From Nocardia terpenica (GTDB taxonomy: Bacteria; Actinomycetota; Actinomycetes; Mycobacteriales; Mycobacteriaceae): 64,000 bases of DNA. Numbering within the stretch: position 1 is the first letter of the stretch; the number at the start of each line of letters is the position of its first letter. The stretch covers positions 186,001-250,000 of the forward strand of contig NZ_JABMCZ010000005.1 in assembly GCF_013186535.1 (NCBI RefSeq). The letters run 5' to 3'. The translations under genes and the position numbers were made by a program. Below, in pieces: positions 1-9,158 of this stretch. The notes under the pieces were generated by a model. That model ran no database searches. It was not told where the DNA came from and worked only from the letters and a program-made list of their open reading frames with translations.

Positions 1-89
1 GCAAGGCCCAACAGTAACCAAAACGTAGCTGCCGCGGCCGCCTTGGTCGCCACCTTTCCTGGGGTGCCTTCTGCGGGAAGAAGATTACG

Positions 90-1127
90 ATGAATGCAAG
101 CGCAGCAATCATTTCCATTCCACCGGCTCATAGACCTTCCGAGATCCTTGCTAATTCCCGGGAAATCGTGGACCCCGGTTTGCGGATTGCGGTCGATTTG
201 TTGCCGGAGCCTTTGAGACAAATGGCTGGCTATCATCTCGGCTGGCTGGATGTGCGTGGCGAGCCTGCCCGGATGAGTGCGGGGAAGTTGGTGCGGCCGG
301 CGCTGGCGATTTGTGCCTGCACCGCGTGCGGGGGCGCGGCGGACTCGGCCGCACCCGCTGCGGTCGCGGCCGAATTGATCCACAACTTCACCCTGATTCA
401 TGACGATGTGATGGACGGTGACACCACGCGCCGGGGGCGGCCGACCGTCTGGAGTGTCTGGGGGGTGTCCGATGCTGTCCTGCTCGGCGATGCCCTGCAC
501 GCAGTGGCTGCCGAAGTGCTGGCGTCGCGGCTTCCCGCCACGGTGGTCGGTCCGGCGGTCGATCGACTCGAATCAACGGTGATCGAGCTCTGCCGCGGAC
601 AGCACGAAGACTGCTCGATCGCGCAAGAGCGTGAGCCTGCGATCGGCGAGTGCGAACGTATCGCGATGGGTAAGACCGGAGCCCTGATGGGCTGTTGCTG
701 CGCGCTGGGAGCCCTGTGCGCCGGCGCTGACGAACCGGCCGTGGCGGCGATGGATCGGTTCGGTCGCGAGCTCGGTATGGCCTTTCAGCTCGTCGACGAT
801 CTGATCGGCATTTGGGGCGATCCGAATGTCAGCGGTAAGCCCGCCGGGGATCTGGCCCGGCGCACGTACACGGTGCCGGTGGTGGCTGCGCTGCGGTCGG
901 GCACGGCAGCCGCGGTGGAGCTGAAACAGTTGTACTCCCAACCGCATTCGTTGTCCGCCGCGCAGATCGCTCGGGCCGCGGAACTGATCGAATCGGCCGG
1001 TGGCCGCTCGTGGACGCGGCAGGAGGCCGAGCGCCGGATGAAAAGCGCCCTGGATTGCCTTCCCGCGCAGCTGGCGAGCGCCGATCTGCGGGTGCTGGCT
1101 CGGCTCGTCGCGCATCGAAATCTGTGA
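90..1127 (+). CDS. trans-isoprenyl diphosphate synthase (GGPP-type), probable pathway-specific prenyl synthase
   Basis: Condenses isopentenyl diphosphate with allylic diphosphates to give a linear prenyl diphosphate for the terpene cyclases downstream. The protein has 345 residues. The first Asp-rich motif DDVMD is at residues 105-109 and is followed by RRGRP; MGKTG is near 193; the second Asp-rich motif is DDLIGIWGD at 236-244. The first motif has no two-residue insertion and Phe lies five residues before it, a pattern of type I GGPP synthases, so a C20 product is my inference. About 28 Pro/Ala/Ser-rich residues precede the fold; Family 2B encapsulin cargo prenyl synthases also carry flexible N-termini. 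ATG follows a purine-rich GGGAAGAAG. An 83-bp gap separates it from the shell gene. Confidence 0.9.
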   Translation: MNASAAIISIPPAHRPSEILANSREIVDPGLRIAVDLLPEPLRQMAGYHLGWLDVRGEPARMSAGKLVRPALAICACTACGGAADSAAPAAVAAELIHNFTLIHDDVMDGDTTRRGRPTVWSVWGVSDAVLLGDALHAVAAEVLASRLPATVVGPAVDRLESTVIELCRGQHEDCSIAQEREPAIGECERIAMGKTGALMGCCCALGALCAGADEPAVAAMDRFGRELGMAFQLVDDLIGIWGDPNVSGKPAGDLARRTYTVPVVAALRSGTAAAVELKQLYSQPHSLSAAQIARAAELIESAGGRSWTRQEAERRMKSALDCLPAQLASADLRVLARLVAHRNL

Positions 1128-1210
1128 GGCGCCACCAAACATCGTGCATGTCAACCATTCCCTTCGACCGATGAGAAGACATCCGATTCCTCGACTGAAA
1201 GTGCATTATC

Positions 1211-2632
1211 ATGACCGCACAGATCTCTTCCCAGCAACCCGGCATCTCTCCGGAGCAGGCCGTGCAGCTCTCGCTCAGCACCAGGGCGGCACGCAATCTC
1301 GCGACGACCACCAAAACTCCGCCGCAGATGGCCGGTGTCACCTCGCGCTGGCTGTTGCGCGAGTTGCCGTGGGTGGCTGTGTCTTCGGGCACCTATCGGG
1401 TCAACCGTCGGCTCACGCTGCGGCGCGGGCGGGGGCGGGTCTCGTTCGTCCATACCGGAGCCGATGTCCAGGTCGTCCCGGAAACGCTGAGTGAGATCCC
1501 GATTCTGCATGGCTACGAGGACATGGAGGTGCTGAATCGGGTCGCACGGATGCTCGAGCCCCGTGAGTTCGCCGCCGGTGACGTGATTGTCGAAGAGGGG
1601 CAGCCGGTTCAGGAAATGTATTTGGTCGCGCACGGCCGCCTCGAGCGGATCACGACCGGCAGCTACGGCGATCCCGAGTTGCTCGGGGTGTTGACCGACG
1701 GCGACCATCTCGGTGACGAAGCCCTGATGCAGTCCGATCCGCTGTGGACCGCCAGTGTCCGGGCGGCCACGCCGGGCACGCTGCTGGTGTTGCCGTGGAG
1801 CGGTTACCTCGAACTGCAAGAGCAGTCACCGGGCCTGCGCGAACACCTGGCGACATTCCTGTCGAATGCGAACCGGCGGATCAACTCCAAGGGTGAGGCG
1901 GTCATCGATCTTGCTTCCGGGCACGAGGGCGAGCCGCAGATCCCCAGCACCTTCGTGGACTATGAGCTGAGTCCTCGCGAGTACGAATTGTCGTTGGCGC
2001 AAACCGTTCTGCGGGTGCACACCCGGGTGGCGGATCTGTTCAACGATCCGATGAACCAGGTCGAACAGCAACTGCGGCTGACGATCGAGGAGATCCGCGA
2101 GATGCAGGAGTGGGAGCTGGTCAACAACCGTGAGTTCGGCCTGCTCCACAACGCCGCCTACGACCAGCGCATTGCCGCTCATTTCGGGCCGCCGACGCCC
2201 GACGACATGGATGAGCTGCTGGCCATGCGGCGCGGCACCAACCTGTTGTTCGCGCACCCGAAGGCCATCGCGGCGTTCGGCCGCGAATGCAACAATCGCG
2301 GACTCGTCCCGCAGACGACCGATGTCGGTGGCAGAAGACTGGTGTGCTGGCGCGGAGTGCCGTTGTATCCGTTGCCCAAGATCCCGGTCAGCGACACCCA
2401 GACATCCTCGATCATCGCCATGCGCACCGGTGAGGACAACCAAGGCGTGGTCGGTTTGCGGCCCTGCGTTCTTCCCGACCAGGTCGAGCCCGGCCTGAAT
2501 GTGCGGTTCATGGGTGTCGACGAGCACGCCATCATGTCCTACCTGGTCACCGCGTACTTCTCGGTGGCGATCCTGGTACCCGACGCGATCGGGCTCATGG
2601 AGCACGTCAACGTCGCCGCCCCGCGCCGATAA
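1211..2632 (+). CDS. Family 2B encapsulin shell protein with cyclic-nucleotide-binding-like domain (copy 1)
   Basis: Predicted shell subunit of an HK97-fold protein nanocompartment. The 473-residue protein has a basic N-terminal arm ([10 protein letters not shown] near 27-36), a Crp/Fnr-like cyclic-nucleotide-binding domain at about 100-225, and a C-terminal encapsulin shell region ending in [11 protein letters not shown] and a hydrophobic tail. This order is diagnostic of Family 2B encapsulins. In the phosphate-binding cassette ([20 protein letters not shown], 164-183) the Arg that grips cAMP in canonical domains is not seen; Trp-Thr stands there, so the ligand may differ. The gene lies between a prenyl synthase and ispH, 11 bp upstream of the latter. 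A strong paralogue lies at 7735-9150. The Shine-Dalgarno is weak (GAAAG). Confidence 0.9.
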   Translation: MTAQISSQQPGISPEQAVQLSLSTRAARNLATTTKTPPQMAGVTSRWLLRELPWVAVSSGTYRVNRRLTLRRGRGRVSFVHTGADVQVVPETLSEIPILHGYEDMEVLNRVARMLEPREFAAGDVIVEEGQPVQEMYLVAHGRLERITTGSYGDPELLGVLTDGDHLGDEALMQSDPLWTASVRAATPGTLLVLPWSGYLELQEQSPGLREHLATFLSNANRRINSKGEAVIDLASGHEGEPQIPSTFVDYELSPREYELSLAQTVLRVHTRVADLFNDPMNQVEQQLRLTIEEIREMQEWELVNNREFGLLHNAAYDQRIAAHFGPPTPDDMDELLAMRRGTNLLFAHPKAIAAFGRECNNRGLVPQTTDVGGRRLVCWRGVPLYPLPKIPVSDTQTSSIIAMRTGEDNQGVVGLRPCVLPDQVEPGLNVRFMGVDEHAIMSYLVTAYFSVAILVPDAIGLMEHVNVAAPRR

Positions 2633-2643
2633 TCCGCCGAATC

Positions 2644-3606
2644 GTGCTGGGGCCGATGATGTTCAGACATCGAACGGTACTGCTGGCCGCGCCTCGGTCG
2701 TTGTGTGCCGGTGTGGAGCGGGCGATCGACACCGTCGAAAGACTCTTGGACGCACCGGGCCGGTGTGCACCGGTCTATGTCCGCAAACAGATCGTCCACA
2801 ACACCCACGTCGTCGACCGCCTGTCCGCGCGTGGCGCGGTGTTCGTCGACGACCTCGACGACGTGCCCGCCGGTGCCACGGTGGTCTTCTCCGCGCACGG
2901 CGTCTCGCCCGCCGTGCGAGCGCAGGCACGCGAACGTGACTTGACCGTCGTCGATGCCACCTGCCCGCTGGTCACCAAGGTGCACACCGAGGCCCGCCGC
3001 TTCGACAAGCGTGGCGACACCATAGTCCTGATCGGGCACGCCGGGCACGAGGAAGTCGAAGGCACCTTCGGGGAAGCCCCGGACGCGACGGTCATCATCG
3101 ACAGTCCCGCCGGGGCAACCGCATTGGAGGTGCCCGACGAGCACAAGGTGTCGTATCTGACGCAGACGACTCTCTCGCTCGAGGAGACCGAGGCGACGAT
3201 AACCGCTCTGCGGCACCGTTTCCCGCATCTGCGTGGCCCGGCGACCGATGATATCTGCTACGCGAGTACCAATCGCCAGCGAGCGGTGGAGGCCGTCGCC
3301 GCCCGTAGTGATGTCGTCCTGGTGGTGGGTTCGGCGAACTCGTCCAACTCGCAGCGGATGGTCGATGTGGCCCGGCGCCACGGCATCCCGGCGTATCTCA
3401 TCGATGACGCCGCCGCACTCGACGGCGCGTGGATCGAGGATGCCGCGATTATCGGGTTGTCGGCTGGCGCATCGGCACCGGCCGCGCTCGTGACCGAGGT
3501 AATCGACGAGTTGCGCCGACGCGGCCCGCTCACCGTCGAAGAAGTTGTCACCGCCGTGGAGCACATCGCCTTCGCGCCACCGTCAGCGGTGAGGAGACAA
3601 TCATGA
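2644..3606 (+). CDS. ispH: 4-hydroxy-3-methylbut-2-enyl diphosphate reductase (IspH/LytB)
   Basis: Last step of the MEP pathway: reduces HMBPP to IPP and DMAPP using a [4Fe-4S] centre and ferredoxin- or flavodoxin-type electrons. The three cluster Cys are visible at 21 (SLCAGVERA), 107 (DATCPLV) and 205 (DDICYAS). The substrate-binding His appear in VHNTHVV, SAHGVS and [11 protein letters not shown], and the SSNSQR block is present. Length (320 aa) is normal. GTG at 2644 is taken as start; ATG at 2656 or 2659, a few bases after a GGGG run, is at least as likely and gives a protein 4-5 residues shorter. It overlaps dxs by 4 bp (ATGA), so translation is coupled. Probably an extra copy devoted to this cluster. 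Confidence 0.95.
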   Translation: MLGPMMFRHRTVLLAAPRSLCAGVERAIDTVERLLDAPGRCAPVYVRKQIVHNTHVVDRLSARGAVFVDDLDDVPAGATVVFSAHGVSPAVRAQARERDLTVVDATCPLVTKVHTEARRFDKRGDTIVLIGHAGHEEVEGTFGEAPDATVIIDSPAGATALEVPDEHKVSYLTQTTLSLEETEATITALRHRFPHLRGPATDDICYASTNRQRAVEAVAARSDVVLVVGSANSSNSQRMVDVARRHGIPAYLIDDAAALDGAWIEDAAIIGLSAGASAPAALVTEVIDELRRRGPLTVEEVVTAVEHIAFAPPSAVRRQS

Positions 3607-5447
3607 CCACCTCCGCACCGCAGACCGCCGAAACCGTTCGGGCCGACAGCAATCGGTCGCTGTTGCCACTCGTCAGCTCACCCGAGGAGCTGCAGCTGCT
3701 GCCGATCGATCAGCTGCCGCAGCTGGCCGCCGCGATCCGGGCGCTGCTGTTGGAGACCGTGCTGAGGATGGGTGGGCATCTCGGCCCCAACCTGGGCGTA
3801 GTGGAGCTCACGATCGCTCTGCACCGCGTCTTCGACTCACCACGCGACATCCTCTTGTTCGACACCGGTCACCAGACCTATGTACACAAGATCCTGACCG
3901 GGCGTGGGCGATCGTTCGCCCGCAGCCTGCGTCAGCCCGGCGGTCTGTCCGGATACCCGAACCGGCACGAATCGCGGCATGACGTCATCGAGAACAGCCA
4001 TGCCTCGACCGCGCTCAGCTACGCCGACGGGATCGCCAAAGCCTGTGCCCTGCAAGAGGAACACGATCGCGCGGTCGTCGCAGTCGTCGGCGACGGAGCC
4101 CTCACCGGCGGTCTGGCGTTCGAGGCGCTCAACAACATCGGCGCCGCGCCGCAGCGTCCGGTGATCGTCGTCCTCAACGACAATGGGCACTCCTACTCGC
4201 CGACAGCGGGCGCGCTGGCCGCTCACCTGCATCGCCTGCGCACCGACCGGCCCACAGGTCCGGCGGCACCGGCACTGTCCACCGTGTTCGAGCATCTCGG
4301 GCTCAACTACCTCGGGCCGGTGGACGGGCACGACTTCACCGCGCTCGAGGCCGCGCTACGCCGAGCACACGCTATGCGGCGGCCGGTCGTCGTGCATGTC
4401 GTCACGATAAAGGGTCAGGGCTATCCCCCGGCGTGCGCGGATCCCGAGCGCATGCACACCACAGGAGCCCGGAAGGCACCTGATACCCGCCCGCCGCCGC
4501 GGGCGTGGACGGAGGTGTTCGCCGACGTCCTGGTCGAACTCGGCAGCCGCCGGACCGATGTCGTGGCTATCACTGCCGCGATGCCCGGCCCGACCGGGCT
4601 CGTCCGATTCGCGCAGCGATTCCCCCAGCGCTGCTTCGATGTCGGGATCGCCGAGCAGCACGCGGTGGCCAGTGCGGCCGGGCTGGCCACCGCGGGAATG
4701 CATCCGGTGGTGGCGGTCTATTCGACCTTCCTCAATCGTGCCTTCGACCAGGTCCTGCTCGACGTGGCCCTGCACCGGCTGCCGGTCACCTTCGTCCTCG
4801 ATCGCGCCGGTGTCACCGGCCCGGACGGACCCAGCCACCACGGAATGTGGGACCTCACCCTGCTCAACGCGGTCCCAGGTCTGCGTGTCGCCGCACCGCG
4901 TGATGCGACCAGCCTGCGGGAGCTGTTGGGCGAGGCCGTTGCCGACGGTAGCGGCCCGACCGCCGTGCGGTTTCCGAAGGCATCCGTCGGCCCGGATACC
5001 GCTGCGCTGGAACGACTTCAGGGTATCGATGTGCTCCACCGCGACCGGCGCCGGGATGTCCTGCTGGTAGGCGTCGGGCCCTTGGCAGGTGAGTGTGTCC
5101 AGGCGGCGCGGCGACTGGGCGAGCACGACCTCGGCGTGACCGTCATCGATCCGCGCTGGGTGCTACCGGTGTCGGATCTACTGATCGGTGCCTGCCTGCG
5201 CTATCAGCTGATCGTGGTCGCCGAGGACAACACCGTGGCGGGCGGCGTCGCTACCGCCCTACAGCGTGCGCTCACCGACACCGGCGCCCGCATCCCCGTC
5301 CGCGGACTCGGTCTGGCACACCGGTTCCTCGCTCACGGTGGCCGTGCCGCGATCCTCGCCGAGGCGGGCCTGACCGGACCGGGGATCGCCGAATCCGTGT
5401 TGTCGGCCTACCACGAACTCGTGCACGAACAGGAGGACCCGTCGTGA
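3603..5447 (+). CDS. dxs: 1-deoxy-D-xylulose-5-phosphate synthase
   Basis: Thiamine-diphosphate enzyme that joins pyruvate and glyceraldehyde-3-phosphate, the committed and flux-controlling step of the MEP pathway. The 614-residue protein has the transketolase-like N-domain with [25 protein letters not shown] and the ThDP/Mg2+ motif [16 protein letters not shown], the central pyrimidine-binding domain with [15 protein letters not shown], and a C-terminal transketolase domain. The start is the ATG of an ATGA overlap with ispH, preceded by GAGGAG. It overlaps ispG by 4 bp. A cluster-encoded DXS alongside ispG and ispH indicates local boosting of C5 precursor supply; DXR and IspD/E/F must come from elsewhere in the genome. 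Confidence 0.95.
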   Translation: MTTSAPQTAETVRADSNRSLLPLVSSPEELQLLPIDQLPQLAAAIRALLLETVLRMGGHLGPNLGVVELTIALHRVFDSPRDILLFDTGHQTYVHKILTGRGRSFARSLRQPGGLSGYPNRHESRHDVIENSHASTALSYADGIAKACALQEEHDRAVVAVVGDGALTGGLAFEALNNIGAAPQRPVIVVLNDNGHSYSPTAGALAAHLHRLRTDRPTGPAAPALSTVFEHLGLNYLGPVDGHDFTALEAALRRAHAMRRPVVVHVVTIKGQGYPPACADPERMHTTGARKAPDTRPPPRAWTEVFADVLVELGSRRTDVVAITAAMPGPTGLVRFAQRFPQRCFDVGIAEQHAVASAAGLATAGMHPVVAVYSTFLNRAFDQVLLDVALHRLPVTFVLDRAGVTGPDGPSHHGMWDLTLLNAVPGLRVAAPRDATSLRELLGEAVADGSGPTAVRFPKASVGPDTAALERLQGIDVLHRDRRRDVLLVGVGPLAGECVQAARRLGEHDLGVTVIDPRWVLPVSDLLIGACLRYQLIVVAEDNTVAGGVATALQRALTDTGARIPVRGLGLAHRFLAHGGRAAILAEAGLTGPGIAESVLSAYHELVHEQEDPS

Positions 5448-6592
5448 CCATCAGTCCCCCCAAGCCCGCGCTCGCCCTATCCCCTCGTCGCGTGTCGCGG
5501 CGGCTGCACATCGGCTCGGTGCCCGTCGGTGGCGGTGCGCCGATCTCGGTACAGACCATGACCACCACCCGCACCGCCGACATCGACGCCACCCTGCAAC
5601 AAATCGCGGAGATCACCGCCGCGGGTTGCGATATCGTCCGTGTCGCCGTCCCGACCCCGGACGATGCGGCCGCGCTGGCGGCGATCGTCGCGAAATCACC
5701 GCTGCCGGTGATCGCCGACATCCACTTCCAGCCGCGCTACGTTTTCGCCGCCATCGATGCCGGGTGCGCCGCGGTGCGCGTGAACCCTGGCAACATCAAG
5801 CAATTCGACGACCGTATCGCCGAGATCGCTCGAGCCGCCACGGCCGCGCACGTGCCGATCCGGGTCGGGGTCAACGCCGGGTCCCTGGACCCGCGCGTGC
5901 TCGAACGGCATGGCGCACCGACCGCGCAGGCGCTGGTGGAATCGGCTCTGCACGAGGCCGCGCTGTTCGAGGAACACGGATTCGGCGACCTCAAAATCGC
6001 AGTGAAACACCACGATCCGCGAACCATGATCGCCGCCAACCGGCTGCTGGCCGGGCGCTGCGACTATCCGATCCATCTCGGTGTCACCGAAGCCGGTCCC
6101 TTGCTGCAGGGCACCATTAAATCGGCTGCGGCCATTGCGATTCTGCTCGCCGACGGCATAGGCGACACCATCCGGGTATCGATCTCGGCACCACCGGTCG
6201 AACAAGTCAAAGTGGGCAACCACATCCTGCAGTCACTGGGATTGCGCCCGCGCGCACTGGAAATCGTGTCCTGCCCGGGCTGCGGACGCGTCCAGGTCGA
6301 CATCCACCGGCTCGCCGCCCGCGTCGAAGCCGCCTTCGAAGACTTCCCCCACCCACTGCGGATCGCGGTCATGGGGTGCGTGGTCAACGGGCCCGGCGAA
6401 GCCCGCGAAGCCGACCTGGGCGTGTCCTCCGGAAACGGCAAAGGGCAGATCTTCGTGAAAGGCAAGGTCATTCGCACCGTTTCCGAGGACCGCATCGTCG
6501 ACGCGCTGCTCGACGAAGCCATAGCACTGATCGACGATCCCCCAACCGAAGCAATACCCATCAACCGCAGCCGCCGTGGCGGCACGGTCTGA
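5444..6592 (+). CDS. ispG: 4-hydroxy-3-methylbut-2-en-1-yl diphosphate synthase (IspG/GcpE)
   Basis: Converts MEcPP to HMBPP with a [4Fe-4S] cluster and two electrons from ferredoxin or flavodoxin. The 382-residue protein is the short bacterial two-domain form: a TIM barrel with QTMTTT, RVAVP, ADIHF and VRVNPGNI, then the cluster domain with CPGCGR (Cys277 and Cys280), GCVVNGPGE (Cys312 and Glu319) and a terminal KGK-x-I block. GTG start in a GTGA overlap with dxs, after a good AGGAGG. Its product is the substrate of the IspH encoded two genes upstream. The next gene begins with a ferredoxin-like Cys motif, notable because both IspG and IspH need a ferredoxin-type donor. Confidence 0.95.
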   Translation: MTISPPKPALALSPRRVSRRLHIGSVPVGGGAPISVQTMTTTRTADIDATLQQIAEITAAGCDIVRVAVPTPDDAAALAAIVAKSPLPVIADIHFQPRYVFAAIDAGCAAVRVNPGNIKQFDDRIAEIARAATAAHVPIRVGVNAGSLDPRVLERHGAPTAQALVESALHEAALFEEHGFGDLKIAVKHHDPRTMIAANRLLAGRCDYPIHLGVTEAGPLLQGTIKSAAAIAILLADGIGDTIRVSISAPPVEQVKVGNHILQSLGLRPRALEIVSCPGCGRVQVDIHRLAARVEAAFEDFPHPLRIAVMGCVVNGPGEAREADLGVSSGNGKGQIFVKGKVIRTVSEDRIVDALLDEAIALIDDPPTEAIPINRSRRGGTV

Positions 6593-6610
6593 CTCACGGG
6601 GAGGCGAACC

Positions 6611-7738
6611 GTGGCTTATGTGATCACACAGCCGTGTTGCAACGACGCCAGCTGCGTCGGCGAATGCCCCGTCGACCCGGAGCCGATCCGACGCCATCGT
6701 CGCTTCCGTATCCCGGAACCGATGTGCCGCACCCCGGCCCGCGTCAACCCCGACTACCCCACGATCTACGAGCAGAACGCGGCCTGGGTCCGTCGTTTCC
6801 TCCCCTTCACCGACGCGGCGGCCATGTCGCGCTTCTTCGAACAGCGCTACGCGTACTTCGAGTCGCTGATCTATCCGACCGGTCTTCCCGGTCGTGTCGT
6901 GCACTCCTCGTGCATGACCTCGTTGATGTTCGAGGTGGACGACCTCGCCATGCTGCGGCACGCCGCCTTCGACGGGATCGCCGCCGATTGGGTCGCCGAT
7001 CACCCCTACGGGCCCGCGTTCGCCGACATCTGGGCAACGCTGCGGGACGACATGCCCGAGCAGGTCTTCCGCCGCTACCAGCAGGGGTGGCAAGACTGCT
7101 TCCGCGGCATCCTCGCCGAGCACGACTACATCGACCGAGGCATCCTGCCCGACTTCGACACCTACCTCGACATCCGGCGACTCAGTTTCGGATTCCGGCC
7201 GCTGCTGGCGGCCGGAGAGTACGTGCACGGCCTCGACCTGTCCCCACTGATACACACCGACCCCGACCTCGAGCGGGCGCAGCGCGCGACCCTCATGCAC
7301 GCTCTGCTGGTCAACGACCTGCTCTCCTTCCGCAAGGAATACACGCAAGGAGATCTGTTCAACATCGTGGCGGTTCTGATCCACACCCACGATCAGCAAG
7401 TGCAGACCGCGCTGAATATCACCGGCGAACTCATTCGCCGCGCCGACGCGGAACTGGCAGACGCGTGCGCGACCCTGCGGCGACGCTACCTGCCACTGCC
7501 ACACCTACAGCTGTACCTGACCACATTGAATTCGCTCTGTGCGGGCAACCTGCGCTGGTCGCTGGAGACACCTCGCTACCACGGCAGCGGGTACGGCTGG
7601 AATGGATTGCGGGGCGGCACCATTGCCCTCGACCCCGATCGCACGGTCCTCGAGCCCGGCGCCCCGGCCGACCACATCGAAACGACCATCCCCCATCCGA
7701 ACCGCGAGACCGCACCCGACACAGTGAGGCTGCCATGA
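6611..7738 (+). CDS. class I terpene synthase with N-terminal ferredoxin-like Cys motif
   Basis: Predicted to ionise and cyclise a prenyl diphosphate. In 375 residues the terpene-synthase signatures are FEVDDLAML (Asp110/Asp111, a reduced DDxx(D/E) motif) and NDLLSFRKE (235-243, a full NSE Mg2+ triad) followed by YTQGDLFNIV. The first 22 residues, MAYVITQPCCNDASCVGECP plus VD, match the N-terminus of 7Fe/8Fe ferredoxins and of FprB-type ferredoxin reductases (Cys9, 10, 15, 19). The second ferredoxin Cys group is absent. GTG at 6611 has a good GGGGAGG six bases upstream, so this segment should be translated. It may be a relic of a fused ferredoxin gene, a redox docking tag or a compartment-targeting peptide. 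Overlaps the second shell gene by 4 bp (ATGA). The product is unknown. Confidence 0.82.
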   Translation: MAYVITQPCCNDASCVGECPVDPEPIRRHRRFRIPEPMCRTPARVNPDYPTIYEQNAAWVRRFLPFTDAAAMSRFFEQRYAYFESLIYPTGLPGRVVHSSCMTSLMFEVDDLAMLRHAAFDGIAADWVADHPYGPAFADIWATLRDDMPEQVFRRYQQGWQDCFRGILAEHDYIDRGILPDFDTYLDIRRLSFGFRPLLAAGEYVHGLDLSPLIHTDPDLERAQRATLMHALLVNDLLSFRKEYTQGDLFNIVAVLIHTHDQQVQTALNITGELIRRADAELADACATLRRRYLPLPHLQLYLTTLNSLCAGNLRWSLETPRYHGSGYGWNGLRGGTIALDPDRTVLEPGAPADHIETTIPHPNRETAPDTVRLP

Positions 7739-9150
7739 CCACAACGCGGGCCGAACCGCCCATCGACACTACCGGACAGACCCTTGTCCGTTCGCTACAA
7801 ACCGCAGCGGCCCGAAATCTGGCCACCACCACCAAGACACGGCCGCAATCGGCGGGCATCACCGATCGCTGGTTGCTCGACCAATTGCCGTGGGTCGAAG
7901 TTCCCGGCGGCGTCTATCGTGTCAATCGGCGGCGGGTACTGCGGCGTTCCCGCGGCCGCGTCGGCTTTGCGGAGTCCGGTGCCGACAATATCCAGGTCAT
8001 TCCCGAGTCGTTGACCGAAATCCCGGTCCTGCACGGCTACCGGAATCTGGATGTGCTGCGACAGCTCGCCGAACGATGCCGTCCCCGCGCCGTCACCGTC
8101 GGTGAAGTGCTGGTCGAGCAAGGACAACCGGTGCGGTTCGCGCTGGCGGTCGTTCACGGCCGACTCGAGCGCCTTGCGGCCGACTCGTACGGAGTCCCCC
8201 ATGTGGTCGGGATCCTCACCGACGGTGATCATCTCGGAGATGAGGCACTCCTTCAATCCGAACCGTTCTGGTCGGCCACAGTGCGCGCGAGCACCGCCGG
8301 GACCGTGGTCACCATCCCTTGGGACGGATTTCTGGACATATTCGAGGCCAACGCCGATCTCCGGGAACACATCACCGAGTTCATGACCAACGCCACCATG
8401 CGGGTCAATGCCAAAGGCGAAGCGGTGATCGGTGTCGCCTCCGGCCACCGAGGTGAACCCCCGGTGCCCGGAACGTTCGTCGACTATGATCTCCCTCCTC
8501 GCGAATACGAACTGTCTCTGGCACAGTCGATATTGCGCATCCACACGCGCGTACTCGATATCTACAACGATCCGATGAGTCAATTCGACGAGCAACTCCG
8601 GCTCACCCTCGAGGAGATACGAGAACGCGGCGAATGGGAACTCGTCAACAATCGCGATTTCGGACTGCTCCACGCCACCGACTACGACCAGCGCATCTCC
8701 ACCCGGTCCGGTCCACCGACACCGGACGACATCGACGCGCTGCTGTCCATGTGCCGAAGCACCGATCTTCTGTTCGGCCACCCCCGAGCCATCGCGGCGT
8801 TCCGTCGCGAATGCAACCGACGCGGGCTCGTGCCGGAAACCGTTCGCGTCCATGGCCGACCCGTCACCGCCTGGGCTGGCATCCCCTTCTTTCCCTGTGA
8901 AAAGATTCCGATTACCGACACCCAGAGTTCATCGATCATCGCCATGCGCACCGGCGCCGAAGACCAGGGAGTCATCGGATTGCACCGGTCCGGATTACCC
9001 GACGAATACGACACCGGCATCAGCGTCCGTTTCATGGGTGTCGACGAACATGCCATCGCCAGCTACCTGATCACCAGCTATTACTCGGTCGCGGCGCTGG
9101 TCCCCGATGCCATCGCACTGCTCGAGCACGTCGACGTCGCGATCCTTTAG
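7735..9150 (+). CDS. Family 2B encapsulin shell protein with cyclic-nucleotide-binding-like domain (copy 2)
   Basis: Second predicted shell subunit, 471 residues, collinear with the copy at 1211-2632: N-arm [11 protein letters not shown], cyclic-nucleotide-binding-like domain at about 100-225, then the shell region ([41 protein letters not shown]). The long shared blocks show duplication within the cluster. It too lacks the usual cAMP-gripping Arg (GDEALLQSEPFWSATVRAS). Two shell genes in one operon could make mixed shells or two separate compartments. The ATG overlaps the stop of the ferredoxin-tagged terpene synthase, and the next cyclase starts 8 bp after its stop, so both cyclases are translated next to this shell protein. 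Confidence 0.9.
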   Translation: MTTTRAEPPIDTTGQTLVRSLQTAAARNLATTTKTRPQSAGITDRWLLDQLPWVEVPGGVYRVNRRRVLRRSRGRVGFAESGADNIQVIPESLTEIPVLHGYRNLDVLRQLAERCRPRAVTVGEVLVEQGQPVRFALAVVHGRLERLAADSYGVPHVVGILTDGDHLGDEALLQSEPFWSATVRASTAGTVVTIPWDGFLDIFEANADLREHITEFMTNATMRVNAKGEAVIGVASGHRGEPPVPGTFVDYDLPPREYELSLAQSILRIHTRVLDIYNDPMSQFDEQLRLTLEEIRERGEWELVNNRDFGLLHATDYDQRISTRSGPPTPDDIDALLSMCRSTDLLFGHPRAIAAFRRECNRRGLVPETVRVHGRPVTAWAGIPFFPCEKIPITDTQSSSIIAMRTGAEDQGVIGLHRSGLPDEYDTGISVRFMGVDEHAIASYLITSYYSVAALVPDAIALLEHVDVAIL

Positions 9151-9158
9151 GAGAACCC

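Noticed and set aside
1211..2632. Crp/Fnr transcription factor
   Set aside because: There is a CNBD-like domain but no helix-turn-helix; the C-terminal half is an encapsulin shell domain.
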